Shown here one piece after another: positions 1-8,045 of a stretch of 64,000 nt of DNA (the first letter of the stretch is position 1; every line of letters begins with the position of its first letter). The position numbers and the translations under genes were made by a program. Source of the DNA: Ramlibacter alkalitolerans (GTDB taxonomy: Bacteria > Pseudomonadota > Gammaproteobacteria > Burkholderiales > Burkholderiaceae_C); assembly GCF_016722765.1 (NCBI RefSeq), contig NZ_JAEQND010000006.1, positions 248,001 through 312,000 on the forward strand, in the 5' to 3' direction. The notes beneath the pieces are model-generated. The model ran no database searches, was not told the origin of the DNA, and saw only the letters and a program-made list of their open reading frames with translations.

Positions 1-1817
1 TTCACCGTCACGGTGCCGCCCTGCTGGACGGCGGTGCGCAGCGACGTGGTCTGGCCGTTGACCAGCACGGTGGCGTTGGCCAGCAGGTCGATCACCAGCT
101 CCTGGCCGGCGGTGCAGCCGGTCGACGAGGTGGCCGCGCAGTCTTCCGCCACGGTGGCGGTGACGTTGCCCGCCACGACCTGGCCGGCCGTCACGGCCAT
201 GCCGCGCGCGGTCTGCACCGTGTGCATGTTGCTGCCGCCCTTGTTCGACACCACCTGCACCTGGTTGGGCGGCGACTTGATGCCGCGCACCGTGACCGCA
301 TTGGCGGCCAGTGCGGCGCCGGGGCCGCGACCGATGTACGAGCCGTCGGTGCCGCGGACGCTGCCGAAGCCGGCCAGCGTCAGCACCGCCGTCGGGTCGC
401 TGGACTCGGCGGTCACGGCGATGGTGCCGTCCTGCGGGCCGTTGTAGTCGGCGGTCTTGATCACCACGTCGTCGGTCAGGGCCTTGAGCATGTAGCTCGG
501 GCGGACCTGGCCGTTGGCGTCACGGGCGTTGGTGTTCACGATGCAGACGTGGCTGGGCGGCGGGCCGCTCACGGCCATCTGGGCCCAGTAGTCGCTGCTG
601 CCTTCGTCGTTGACCATGGCGATCGCGGAGCCTTGCGACGGCGCGGTGTACGGGCCGGGGTTCACCACGGTGTTGCCGTCGGCGTCGAGGCTGAGGGCGC
701 CGCCGCACGGCTGCGCGTAGAACTCCAGCAGGGGCTTGATCAGGCCCTGGATCGGCTGGGCCGGGATGCGCGCCTGCAGCGTCGGCGTGGCCGTCGTGAA
801 CACGTCGACGTCGGTCGCATTGCCGGTCGCGTCGGCACGGTAGGTCGCACGACCGCCGCCCACACGGCCCGGAATGATGTCCGTCATCAGGCGGCCGGCC
901 ACCGTGAAGTTGGTCGCGCCGTCCAGGACGTACAGCAGGTCACCGTTGCCGTCCGCCTGCGAAGCACGCACTTCGACGCGGAAGGTGTTGTGGTTCTGCG
1001 GACGCGGGATCCCCTTGGTGTTGGGGGTGGGGCTGTTGTCGATGTCGTAGACGGTGATGTCGGGCAGCGGGCTGCCGGTCACGGGGCCGACGCGAGCCGG
1101 GTCGGCGATGTACTTCTTGCCGGTGCCGGGGTTGGTCGTGGTGCCGCCCTGCGCGACCAGGGAGTCATAGAACGGGTCCGTGCCGGCCGGCGCAGACTGC
1201 AGGTCGGGCATCGGGGGCACTTCGGCGCCGCCCGGGGCGGGGGACGGCAGGAGGTAGGGGCCGAGCGCGCCGGTCAGCGTGCATTCGAAGGTGAAGGGGC
1301 AGCCGACGCCGATGTCGGAGGTTTCGAAGATGCGGTCGCCTTCCGAACGATTCTTGAAGACCTCGTCCATGAACGGGGTGATCACGCGGTAGTCGCCGGC
1401 GAAGGGCAGGGGACGGATGTCGAGGCGATGGCGCGCGAAGACGGTCTGGCCGCCATCGGGGATCGCTTCCAGCGCGATGATCAGGCGCGCCTTGAAGCCG
1501 CGGGCGTCATCCAGCAGCACGTTGTCCGCGCCGTAGTAGAAGTGCTCCTCGAAGAAGTTGTCCGGAAAGACTTCGGGCAGGCTCGCGGGGCCGTCCGGCG
1601 GCGCCACGACGCACCAGCCGCCATCCCATTCGGCCTGGGTGCTCAGGTTGCAGTACTCCATGGTGATGCCCGTGGTGTCCTGGAACCACGTCGGGAAGCC
1701 CGTGGAATCGGACGCCGTGCTGATCGGGCCCACCCGTTCGAGACCGGCAAACGCCGGGGCGGCTGCGGCCGTGGCCAGCAGGATCGCTGCAGATATTGCG
1801 TGCAACTTGTGTTTCAT
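1..1817 (-). CDS. Large secreted protein with cadherin/Ig-like repeats, paralogue 1 (partial)
   Basis: The gene reads leftward from an ATG at 1815-1817 and runs off the left edge, so only about 605 N-terminal residues are visible. A Sec signal peptide (about residues 1-24, ending AFA) is followed by LERVGPI and a conserved region with WFQD and GGWC that is shared with the genes at 4737-7370 and 52340-54985. Conserved cysteines are spread through the first 450 residues. Near the visible end the sequence turns into a LVIDLLANATV-type strand motif, as in bacterial Ig/cadherin-like repeats. A good GAGGAG ribosome site lies 5 bases before the start. It lies divergent from lysC. No enzyme motif was recognised. 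I infer an exported or cell-surface protein; the function is unknown. Confidence 0.8.
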   Translation of the reverse strand, partial: MKHKLHAISAAILLATAAAAPAFAGLERVGPISTASDSTGFPTWFQDTTGITMEYCNLSTQAEWDGGWCVVAPPDGPASLPEVFPDNFFEEHFYYGADNVLLDDARGFKARLIIALEAIPDGGQTVFARHRLDIRPLPFAGDYRVITPFMDEVFKNRSEGDRIFETSDIGVGCPFTFECTLTGALGPYLLPSPAPGGAEVPPMPDLQSAPAGTDPFYDSLVAQGGTTTNPGTGKKYIADPARVGPVTGSPLPDITVYDIDNSPTPNTKGIPRPQNHNTFRVEVRASQADGNGDLLYVLDGATNFTVAGRLMTDIIPGRVGGGRATYRADATGNATDVDVFTTATPTLQARIPAQPIQGLIKPLLEFYAQPCGGALSLDADGNTVVNPGPYTAPSQGSAIAMVNDEGSSDYWAQMAVSGPPPSHVCIVNTNARDANGQVRPSYMLKALTDDVVIKTADYNGPQDGTIAVTAESSDPTAVLTLAGFGSVRGTDGSYIGRGPGAALAANAVTVRGIKSPPNQVQVVSNKGGSNMHTVQTARGMAVTAGQVVAGNVTATVAEDCAATSSTGCTAGQELVIDLLANATVLVNGQTTSLRTAVQQGGTVTV

Positions 1818-2297
1818 ACCGACTCCTCAAAAAAACGCTTGGCTGTAAAAAACCGGGAGTTCCCCCGGCTGGCTTGACTTGATGTTGCGGCGTGCAACAC
1901 CTTTGTGGTCCCTGCAAGCATCTGTATCGCAGCGAACGTGCCACCGGCTTTTGGCCGAGAAGTGAATACGAATGAGTACGTTTGAGAGGAACGAAGGTCC
2001 CGGCTGGGCGCCATCCCCCGGTGCTGGTGGGGCTCCTGCCCCAACAGTGGGGAGGTAAACGGATGGCTTTCACGGGGCGAACTTAGGTGCCGGCCGGCTT
2101 CACGCGCCGCGCAGGTGGCGCTCGCGGAAGTGCCGCTGCGGGTCGACGGAGGTGCCTGTCGCACCGGCACCCTCGAGGGAGAGGCCACGTCAGGCGTCAC
2201 TGACGCGCTAGGTATAATCCCGGACTTCGCGCGCGACCCCGCTTGCGCGCGGCCCGACTCCCCCGCTGCTCGCGCGGCCCTTCTCCTTCCCGTTCCG
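1818..2297. other. Intergenic region between paralogue 1 and lysC
   Basis: These 480 bases separate the divergent paralogue 1 and lysC starts. Apart from the ribosome site of paralogue 1 and a -10 element for lysC near 2213, I see no convincing gene. Frames that cross it lack ribosome sites and continue into neighbouring genes. Confidence 0.5.
2213..2218 (+). promoter_or_regulatory. Probable -10 element of the lysC promoter
   Basis: A perfect TATAAT hexamer lies about 80 bases before the lysC ATG. The -35 region (around 2189-2195) is a poor match to TTGACA, so this may be a weak or activator-dependent promoter. The call rests on the -10 match and its position only. Confidence 0.45.
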
Positions 2298-3566
2298 ATG
2301 GCATTGATCGTTCACAAATACGGCGGCACGTCGATGGGCTCGACCGAGCGCATCCGCAACGTCGCCAAGCGCGTGGCCAAGTGGGTGCGCGCCGGCCACC
2401 AGATGGTGGTGGTGCCCAGCGCCATGAGCGGCGAGACCAACCGCCTGCTCGGACTGGCCAAGGAGGTTTCGCCCGCGAGGACGGATGCCGCGGTGCAGCG
2501 CGAACTCGACATGCTCGCCTCCACCGGCGAACAGGTCTCCGTGGGACTGCTGGCGCTGGCGCTTCAGGCCGAGGGCCTTCCCGCCGTGAGCTATGCGGGC
2601 TGGCAGGTGCCGATCCACACCAACGACGCCTATACCAAGGCGCGCATCGAATCGATCGAGGACGCCCGCGTGCGCAAGGACCTCGCGCAGGGCAAGGTGG
2701 TGATCATCACCGGCTTCCAGGGCGTGGACGGGCAGGGCAACATCACGACGCTGGGGCGCGGCGGCAGCGATACCTCCGCGGTGGCCGTGGCGGCGGCGCT
2801 GAAGGCGGCCGAATGCCTGATCTACACCGACGTGGACGGCGTCTACACGACCGACCCGCGCGTGGTGCCGGAGGCGCGCCGGCTCTCGACCGTCAGCTTC
2901 GAGGAAATGCTGGAGATGGCCTCGATGGGCTCCAAGGTCCTGCAGATCCGCTCGGTCGAGTTCGCGGGCAAGTACCAGGTGCCGCTGCGCGTGCTTTCCA
3001 GCTTCACCGATTGGGACATCCCGATCGAGGAGGAAGCCAGGTCAGGCACGCTGATCACTTTTGAGGAAGACGAGAAGATGGAACAAGCCGTCGTTTCCGG
3101 CATCGCGTTCAACCGCGACGAGGCCAAGATCTCGATCCTGGGCGTGCCCGACCGCCCCGGCATCGCCTACCAGATCCTCGGTGCCGTGGCCGAGGCCAAC
3201 ATCGAGGTCGACGTGATCATCCAGAACGTCAGCCACGACGGCCGTACCGACTTCAGCTTCACGGTGCACCGCAGCGAGTACGCCCGCACGATCGACGTGC
3301 TCAAGACCAGCGTGCTGCCTTCGCTCGGCACCGACCGCGTCGAAGGCGACACGCGCATCTGCAAGGTCTCGATCGTGGGCATCGGCATGCGCAGCCACGT
3401 CGGCATCGCGTCGAAGATGTTCCGTGCGCTGTCGGAGGAGGGCATCAACATCCAGATGATCTCCACCAGCGAGATCAAGACCTCGGTGGTGATCGACGAG
3501 AAGTACATGGAACTGGCGGTGCGCGCCCTGCATCGCGCGTTCGACCTGGACCAGCCGGCCGGGTAA
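2298..3566 (+). CDS. lysC: Aspartate kinase
   Basis: Catalyses ATP-dependent phosphorylation of aspartate, the first step to lysine, threonine, methionine and diaminopimelate. The 422-residue product opens with MALIVHKYGGTSMGS, the signature KYGGTS of the amino-acid kinase fold, has GRGGSDTSAVA around residue 155, and ends in tandem ACT domains (about residues 265-420) that bind feedback inhibitors. Length and layout match single-function aspartate kinases. The frame is open for 61 codons upstream, but only the ATG at 2298 gives the family N-terminus. tRNA-Ser(GCT) follows 73 bases later, an arrangement common in Burkholderiales. In relatives tilS often lies upstream (from memory); here paralogue 1 occupies that side instead. 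Confidence 0.97.
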   Translation: MALIVHKYGGTSMGSTERIRNVAKRVAKWVRAGHQMVVVPSAMSGETNRLLGLAKEVSPARTDAAVQRELDMLASTGEQVSVGLLALALQAEGLPAVSYAGWQVPIHTNDAYTKARIESIEDARVRKDLAQGKVVIITGFQGVDGQGNITTLGRGGSDTSAVAVAAALKAAECLIYTDVDGVYTTDPRVVPEARRLSTVSFEEMLEMASMGSKVLQIRSVEFAGKYQVPLRVLSSFTDWDIPIEEEARSGTLITFEEDEKMEQAVVSGIAFNRDEAKISILGVPDRPGIAYQILGAVAEANIEVDVIIQNVSHDGRTDFSFTVHRSEYARTIDVLKTSVLPSLGTDRVEGDTRICKVSIVGIGMRSHVGIASKMFRALSEEGINIQMISTSEIKTSVVIDEKYMELAVRALHRAFDLDQPAG

Positions 3567-3591
3567 CGCGCGGGACGCGCGCATACCCGGC

Positions 3592-3616
3592 CGTCCCCGC
3601 GCAGGCGGGGACCCAG
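3592..3616. repeat. Short GC-rich palindrome (repeat family B)
   Basis: A GTCCCCGC/GCGGGGAC inverted repeat lies between lysC and tRNA-Ser. Longer relatives occur at 10310-10390, 27225-27304 and 44577-44665. It may act as a transcript-end hairpin, although no T-run follows. Confidence 0.6.
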
Positions 3617-3639
3617 TTTGCGTTATGATTTCCAGTTCC

Positions 3640-3733
3640 GGAGCGGTGACCGAGTGGCCGAAGGTGCTCCCCTGCTAAGGGAGTATGCGGGCAAAAACCT
3701 GCATCCAGGGTTCGAATCCCTGTCGCTCCGCCA
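3640..3733 (+). tRNA. tRNA-Ser (anticodon GCT)
   Basis: A 94-base class II tRNA with encoded CCA. The 7-bp acceptor stem (GGAGCGG with TCGCTCC) ends in one G-U pair. The anticodon loop CTGCTAA gives GCT. It has a long variable arm, the TTCGAATCC T-loop and the discriminator G. It decodes AGC/AGU. Confidence 0.96.
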
Positions 3734-3928
3734 GAACCATCCCGCGCGCCAGCGTGCATCCCGGTGCCGCTTGCATGCCGCGGGATCGGCTCCAAGGCTG
3801 TCCACCTGACAGCCTTCCCTTCCTGGATTCGCGAGCGCGCACTTGCATGCGCCGTGCGGCCACGTCCAGAGGACCGATGGGTAGATTCCCGCAGGCCGCA
3901 ACGTATTCACCCGTTTGGAGTATGCGCA

Positions 3929-3953
3929 ACAGTTTGTGAATGCATCAAACTGT
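3929..3953 (+). ncRNA. Hairpin, possible 5' part of a small RNA ending at 4017
   Basis: An 8-bp stem (ACAGTTTG/CAAACTGT) with a 9-base loop lies about 30 bases before a strong intrinsic terminator. Together they could form a small RNA of roughly 90 bases. They could equally be 3' structure of the lysC/tRNA-Ser transcript. I see no clear promoter. Confidence 0.25.
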
Positions 3954-3985
3954 GACCAGCTTCTGTCGAGGGGCTAACTTTCAAG

Positions 3986-4017
3986 GGCCGCTCCCGTGCA
4001 CGGGAAGCGGCCTTTTT
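3986..4017 (+). terminator. Strong intrinsic terminator
   Basis: The stem GGCCGCTCCCG pairs with CGGGAAGCGGCC (one bulged A) around a TGCA loop and is followed by TTTTTCTT. It fits the end of the lysC/tRNA-Ser transcript or of a small RNA starting near 3900. Confidence 0.8.
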
Positions 4018-4736
4018 CTTGATGCGGCACGCGCGTCGCGAATTCCACTCGGGAAGGTACTGCGCCGCGCTTCGCTTCCAGGCCGGTGAGCGCGCGCGTC
4101 CCGGTGGACGCAGGCGATCCGCCCTCCGCAAAGCAGCACCAGTGCGTTCGCGATCTTCTGCGCGATCGCGCGATGCAACGGGCAACGTCGGACTCCGCCT
4201 TTCGCGGCCGCACAAGCGCGCGTGATTCGGCGCAACGCCGCCAGCCATTTCGCGCACAGCCACGGCCGCCTGCAAGCCGAAGCGCAACGACGCGCCTCGC
4301 CTCATCCCGCCCTCGGTCTCCTCCTGGCCGCGCGCGTCAGCGAGCCGGCGCTTCACTCCCCAACGCCGGGGGGAACCCCGCCTTCGGGCCAAATTCCCCC
4401 CCGGTTCCGGGCCTGGTCAGGTGCAAGTAAGCAACGACGCCGCCTTGTACTACGTACTACTTCACAGGAAATGTCGCTTTTCGCGTGGCGAATGCTTCTC
4501 GTTACCTGGTGCAAGATATGCGGCGAACTTTTTACATACCACTTCACGTGGTCTCTGGCGGAGGGTGTCTTGACGGGCAGTCGTCACCGTGTAACCGGTT
4601 CGATGCAGCGTTCCCAGCGGGGCGCTGCCCTGCGCTGCCCCTCCTGCCTTGAGTCCTCGAGATCGCAGACATGCCGCCACCCCGCGACGCATGGGCGGCA
4701 ACCACTCGTATCCGACGTCCATTGAGGAGGACTTCC

Positions 4737-7370
4737 ATGAAGGCGAAACTGAAGATCACCGCGGCTACCGCCGTTCTCGCGTGCCTGTCCGCAGGCGCAG
4801 CCCATGCGGCACTTGAACGTGTGGGTCCGATCGAATCGAGGCCCTCCGTTGGCGGCTTCCCGGCCTGGTTCCAGGACCGGACCGGCATCGCGCTGGAATT
4901 CTGCGACCTCAGTACGCAGGCGGAGTGGGAAGGCGGGTGGTGCGTGCTGGCGCCGCCGGACGGGCCCGAATTCGGCCTGCCCGAGGTCTTTCCGAACAAC
5001 TTCTTCGAGGAGCACTTCTACTACTCGGCCGACAACGTGCTCCAGGACGAGTCCACCGGCACGCGCTTCCGGGCCCGGCTGGTGATTGCGCTCGAAGCGA
5101 TCCCCGACGGCGGCCAGACCGTGTTCGCGCGCCACCGGCTCGACATCCGTTCGCTGCCCTTCGACGGCGACTACCGGGTGATCACGCCCTTCCAGGACGT
5201 CACCTTCTTCGACAAGAAGCAGGGCGACCGCATCTTCGAGACCCAGGACATCGGCGTCGGCTGCCCCTTCACGTTCGAGTGCACGCTGGCGGGCGGCCTC
5301 GGCCCCTACCTCCTGCCTTCCAAGGTGCCGGGCGGGGCCGAACTGCCGCCGATGCCCGACCTGGCCGCGATGCCCACCGGGACGGATCCGTTCCTGGACA
5401 CGGTCCGCGCCTCGGGAGGCCTGACCAGCAACCCCGGCACCGGCAAGAAGTACCTCGCCGATCCGTCGCGGCTCGGGCCCGTGACCGGCAGTCCGCTCGA
5501 GAAGTTCACCGCCTACAACAAGGACGGGACGGAGACGCCCGGGCGCGACCACAACACCTTCCGCATCGAGGTGAGGGCGCCTTCGGCAGACCACAACGGC
5601 CCGGTCATCTACACGCTGGAGGATGCAAACAACTTCAGCGTGGCTGGGCGCCTCCAGACCGGAACCCTGCCAGCGCAGCTGAATGGCACGCGCGCGGTCT
5701 ACAAGGCGGACAGCACGGGGATGATGACCGATCTCGACGTCTTCGCCAACGCCTTGCCGACGGTCCGGGCGCGCCTGCCCGGTGGTCCGGCGACGACCAA
5801 GCCCCAGCCGGTGCTGGCCTTCTATCCCGAGCCCTGCGCGGGTGCGATCAGCGTCAAGCCGGAAACAGGCGAGCAGGTCGTCAACCCGCCGCCCTACGGC
5901 GCGCCGGCGGGCACTCCGCTGCCGATGGATACGAACGACGGCAGCACGGAGTTCTGGGCCCAGGTCACCCCGGGGGGCTTGCCGCCGACGCATGTGTGCA
6001 TCGTGGACAACACGGCCCGGGACGTTGCCGGCAACCTGGCGCCCGTGTACGTGCTGCGCGCCGTGACCGACGACGTGCGCGTCACCACCGCAGGCTTCGA
6101 CGGTCCCTTCGGCGGCACGCTCACCGTCCAGGCGAAATCCAGCGATCCCACGGCAGTCCTCACGCTCGCCGGGTATGGGCCGGGCTCCAATGGCTCGGCC
6201 ATCGGCATGGGCACCGGCGGCGGGGTGGAACTGGTGGGCAACACCGCCAAGGTCCACGGACTCAAGTCACCGCCCGCCACGGTGCAGGTGGTCTCCACCC
6301 GGGGCGGCACGGGCATGCGCTTGACCGACACCAAGCATGGCGCCGCACAGCTGATCGGTCCCCCCATCGCGGTGGGTGACACCCTGACGGTGCTGGAGGA
6401 CTGCTCCGACCAGGCTGCGACCGCCTGCGCGGAAGGGCAGGGCGCCACCATCGACCTGCTTGCCAACGATACCGTGCAGATCAACGGGACGGTCGAGAAC
6501 CTGCGTGAAGTGGCCGACCGCAACCAGTTCCCGGTGACGGTCAACCTCACCCAGGCGGCGCACATCGGCAAGGCGACCATCAGCAACGGCCGCTTGAACT
6601 ATGTGCCGAACCCGAACGCCAGCGGCGCGGATTCCATCGGCTACACGATCACCATTGCGGTGGACGACGCCATCCCCTTGTCCAATCCTGCCTCGGTCGC
6701 GATCACGGTGACGCCAGTGAACGACGTGCCGATGGCGGGCAATGTCTCGACCGGCGCCGTCACCGGCCGGCCGATCACGGTGAACCTGCTGACTGGCGCG
6801 AGCGATCCGGACGGCGCAGGCGACCTGCGCAATGCGGAGATCACCACCTGGCCGGCCGGGCTGGGGGCGCAACCTGCGCCGGTGAATGGTGTGGTGAGCT
6901 TCGTGCCACCCGGCGCAGGCAACTTCAGCTTCAACTATCGGGTGATCGATGGCGCCAACGCGGCGTCGCCGAACACCGGGCAGGGAGCGGTGGCGGTCGT
7001 TGCGCAGGAAATCATCGCCTTCATTCGCGCACAGTACACGCGTGACTTCGGCATCTGGAACATCACCGGCACCGACCGGGTCCACGCCAACCAGACGATC
7101 ACGATCGCCTACACGAACGGCACGCTCGCCAAGGGACCCTTCGCAGGCCAGAGCTGCGACGGCACGGCGGCGATCCCCGACTGCGTGGTCGCCACCGTGG
7201 TCCTCGGCGCTTCCAATACCTGGAGCTACCAGCAGAGACTGGGTCGCGGCGGCCCGAAGGACCCGAGCAATTCGGATCACACGTGGAGCACGCCGCCGAC
7301 CAGCGTGCGGGCGTTCTCGAGCAGTCCGGAACTTGGCGGATCCGCCGTGATGGACATCCGGATCGACTGA
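4737..7370 (+). CDS. Large secreted protein with cadherin/Ig-like repeats, paralogue 2
   Basis: An 877-residue exported protein. A Sec signal peptide (about residues 1-22, ending AHA) leads into LERVGPI, WFQD and GGWC, shared with paralogue 1 and with the gene at 52340-54985. Residues about 560-780 hold two tandem repeats of the cadherin/Ig-like kind with IDLLANDTV, NYVPNPNASG and PVNDVP motifs. A C-terminal beta-rich module (about 785-877) contains a CDGTA motif found in the third copy too. TTGAGGAGG precedes the ATG at 4737; 22 upstream codons in the same frame are not needed. No catalytic residues or sorting signal are evident. The role is unknown; adhesion or binding at the surface is plausible inference only. 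Confidence 0.85.
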   Translation: MKAKLKITAATAVLACLSAGAAHAALERVGPIESRPSVGGFPAWFQDRTGIALEFCDLSTQAEWEGGWCVLAPPDGPEFGLPEVFPNNFFEEHFYYSADNVLQDESTGTRFRARLVIALEAIPDGGQTVFARHRLDIRSLPFDGDYRVITPFQDVTFFDKKQGDRIFETQDIGVGCPFTFECTLAGGLGPYLLPSKVPGGAELPPMPDLAAMPTGTDPFLDTVRASGGLTSNPGTGKKYLADPSRLGPVTGSPLEKFTAYNKDGTETPGRDHNTFRIEVRAPSADHNGPVIYTLEDANNFSVAGRLQTGTLPAQLNGTRAVYKADSTGMMTDLDVFANALPTVRARLPGGPATTKPQPVLAFYPEPCAGAISVKPETGEQVVNPPPYGAPAGTPLPMDTNDGSTEFWAQVTPGGLPPTHVCIVDNTARDVAGNLAPVYVLRAVTDDVRVTTAGFDGPFGGTLTVQAKSSDPTAVLTLAGYGPGSNGSAIGMGTGGGVELVGNTAKVHGLKSPPATVQVVSTRGGTGMRLTDTKHGAAQLIGPPIAVGDTLTVLEDCSDQAATACAEGQGATIDLLANDTVQINGTVENLREVADRNQFPVTVNLTQAAHIGKATISNGRLNYVPNPNASGADSIGYTITIAVDDAIPLSNPASVAITVTPVNDVPMAGNVSTGAVTGRPITVNLLTGASDPDGAGDLRNAEITTWPAGLGAQPAPVNGVVSFVPPGAGNFSFNYRVIDGANAASPNTGQGAVAVVAQEIIAFIRAQYTRDFGIWNITGTDRVHANQTITIAYTNGTLAKGPFAGQSCDGTAAIPDCVVATVVLGASNTWSYQQRLGRGGPKDPSNSDHTWSTPPTSVRAFSSSPELGGSAVMDIRID

Positions 7371-7375
7371 CGCCG

Positions 7376-7409
7376 AGCGAACCGTCCGCTCTGCGGTGGA
7401 CGGTTCGCT
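7376..7409 (+). terminator. Long perfect hairpin after paralogue 2
   Basis: A 12-bp perfect stem (AGCGAACCGTCC with GGACGGTTCGCT) with a 10-base loop lies 5 bases after the stop codon. No T-run follows, so it may stabilise the 3' end rather than terminate by itself. Confidence 0.5.
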
Positions 7410-7476
7410 GCGGCCTCGCCGGCGACCGGCCGTGGATCACGGGGTACCATCCACGGCACCGACTTCGCGCCCTTCC

Positions 7477-7653
7477 ATGCCCACCGATTTCAGCAGCACC
7501 CTGGTGCTCGTCTTCACCTGCGCGCTCACCTTCGTGGTGGCGCGCCTTCTCTCGCGCAAGTGGCGCGAGAAGAAACGGCAGAAGGAGGAGGCACAGCGCC
7601 GCGCGGCGGAGAGCCGCCAGGTGCGCAGGGCGCGCGAGCGACGGGTGAAGTAG
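7477..7653 (+). CDS. Small single-span membrane protein
   Basis: A 58-residue protein starting at an ATG at 7477. One hydrophobic segment (about residues 5-23, with TLVLVF and TFVVARLL) is followed by a very basic, charged tail rich in Arg, Lys and Glu that probably stays in the cytoplasm and may form a short coiled coil. No family recognised. The frame is open upstream, but the membrane segment fits the internal ATG best. A terminator follows at 7705-7726. Moderate confidence that it is a real gene. Confidence 0.5.
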   Translation: MPTDFSSTLVLVFTCALTFVVARLLSRKWREKKRQKEEAQRRAAESRQVRRARERRVK

Positions 7654-7704
7654 GGAGGAGTGGATTTCCCGCCTGCACGGGAACGATCGCTTCGCCCAAA
7701 GAAG

Positions 7705-7726
7705 AAAGCCGCCCGAAGGCGGCTTT
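7705..7726. terminator. Bidirectional terminator with UUCG loop on the minus strand
   Basis: A 9-bp stem (AAAGCCGCC/GGCGGCTTT) encloses CGAA, which reads UUCG on the minus strand. It separates the plus-strand small membrane gene from the minus-strand gene ending at 7750. T-rich sequence is present on both sides. Confidence 0.8.
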
Positions 7727-7749
7727 CCTGCTCCCAGTGAACGTCCTTG

Positions 7750-7935
7750 TTATCGCTGCGCGGCGGGCTTGTCCTGCCCGCTCGCCTTGTTTCGTCCGGT
7801 GCGACGACGCTCCCCTGCCGCCGCGGGCTTGCGCGCTTCGTCGGCCTGCAGGTGCAGGCCGTACGAGTTCGCCGTGACCGCCAGAATGGCCGGTACCCGC
7901 TGCAGGATCGACGCTGTTGTTCTTGTATCGCTCAT
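7750..7935 (-). CDS. Small hypothetical protein, basic C-terminal half
   Basis: A 61-residue protein from an ATG at 7933-7935 with a GGGAAGA-type ribosome site. The N-terminal half (ILQRVPAILAVTANSYGLHL) is mildly amphipathic; the second half is rich in Lys, Arg, Ala and Gly and looks disordered. It lies about 110 bases downstream of the TRAP permease gene on the same strand and just before a good terminator, so it may be the last gene of that operon. No family recognised. The ribosome site and terminator placement support it. Confidence 0.5.
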   Translation of the reverse strand: MSDTRTTASILQRVPAILAVTANSYGLHLQADEARKPAAAGERRRTGRNKASGQDKPAAQR

Positions 7936-8045
7936 GCTTTTCTTCCCTGTCGTTCTCCACTGCCTCGTTCTGTGTGTGACTGCAGTGCGGAGAAGTATCG
8001 GGGCACGCGCAAGGACGCCGTGCCAGCGTGCTGCGTGAGCACAGG

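Larger units (their letters stand above)
3734..4736. other. Gene-poor kilobase downstream of tRNA-Ser
   Basis: No convincing protein gene. The overlapping open frames on both strands are arginine/serine-rich, lack ribosome sites and resemble nothing I recognise. The region holds a small hairpin (3929-3953) and a strong terminator (3986-4017). Its right half (about 4420-4560) is visibly richer in A+T than its surroundings and leads into the ribosome site of paralogue 2. There is no integrase or direct-repeat sign of an element using the tRNA as attachment site. Confidence 0.5.

Noticed and set aside
222-1877. 551-residue open frame on the plus strand
   Set aside because: Antisense to the secreted paralogue 1. 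Composition is Arg/Val/His/Gly-rich as expected from the opposite strand of a GC-rich gene, with no ribosome site.
3907-4392. 161-residue frame in the gene-poor kilobase
   Set aside because: Low complexity, overlapped by other frames on both strands, no ribosome site, crosses a strong terminator.
4570-4600. TTGACG at 4570 as a promoter for paralogue 2
   Set aside because: No acceptable -10 box at 16-18 bases downstream.
3640-4736. tRNA-Ser as an integration site for a mobile element
   Set aside because: No integrase gene, no second copy of the tRNA 3' end and no phage-like genes nearby.
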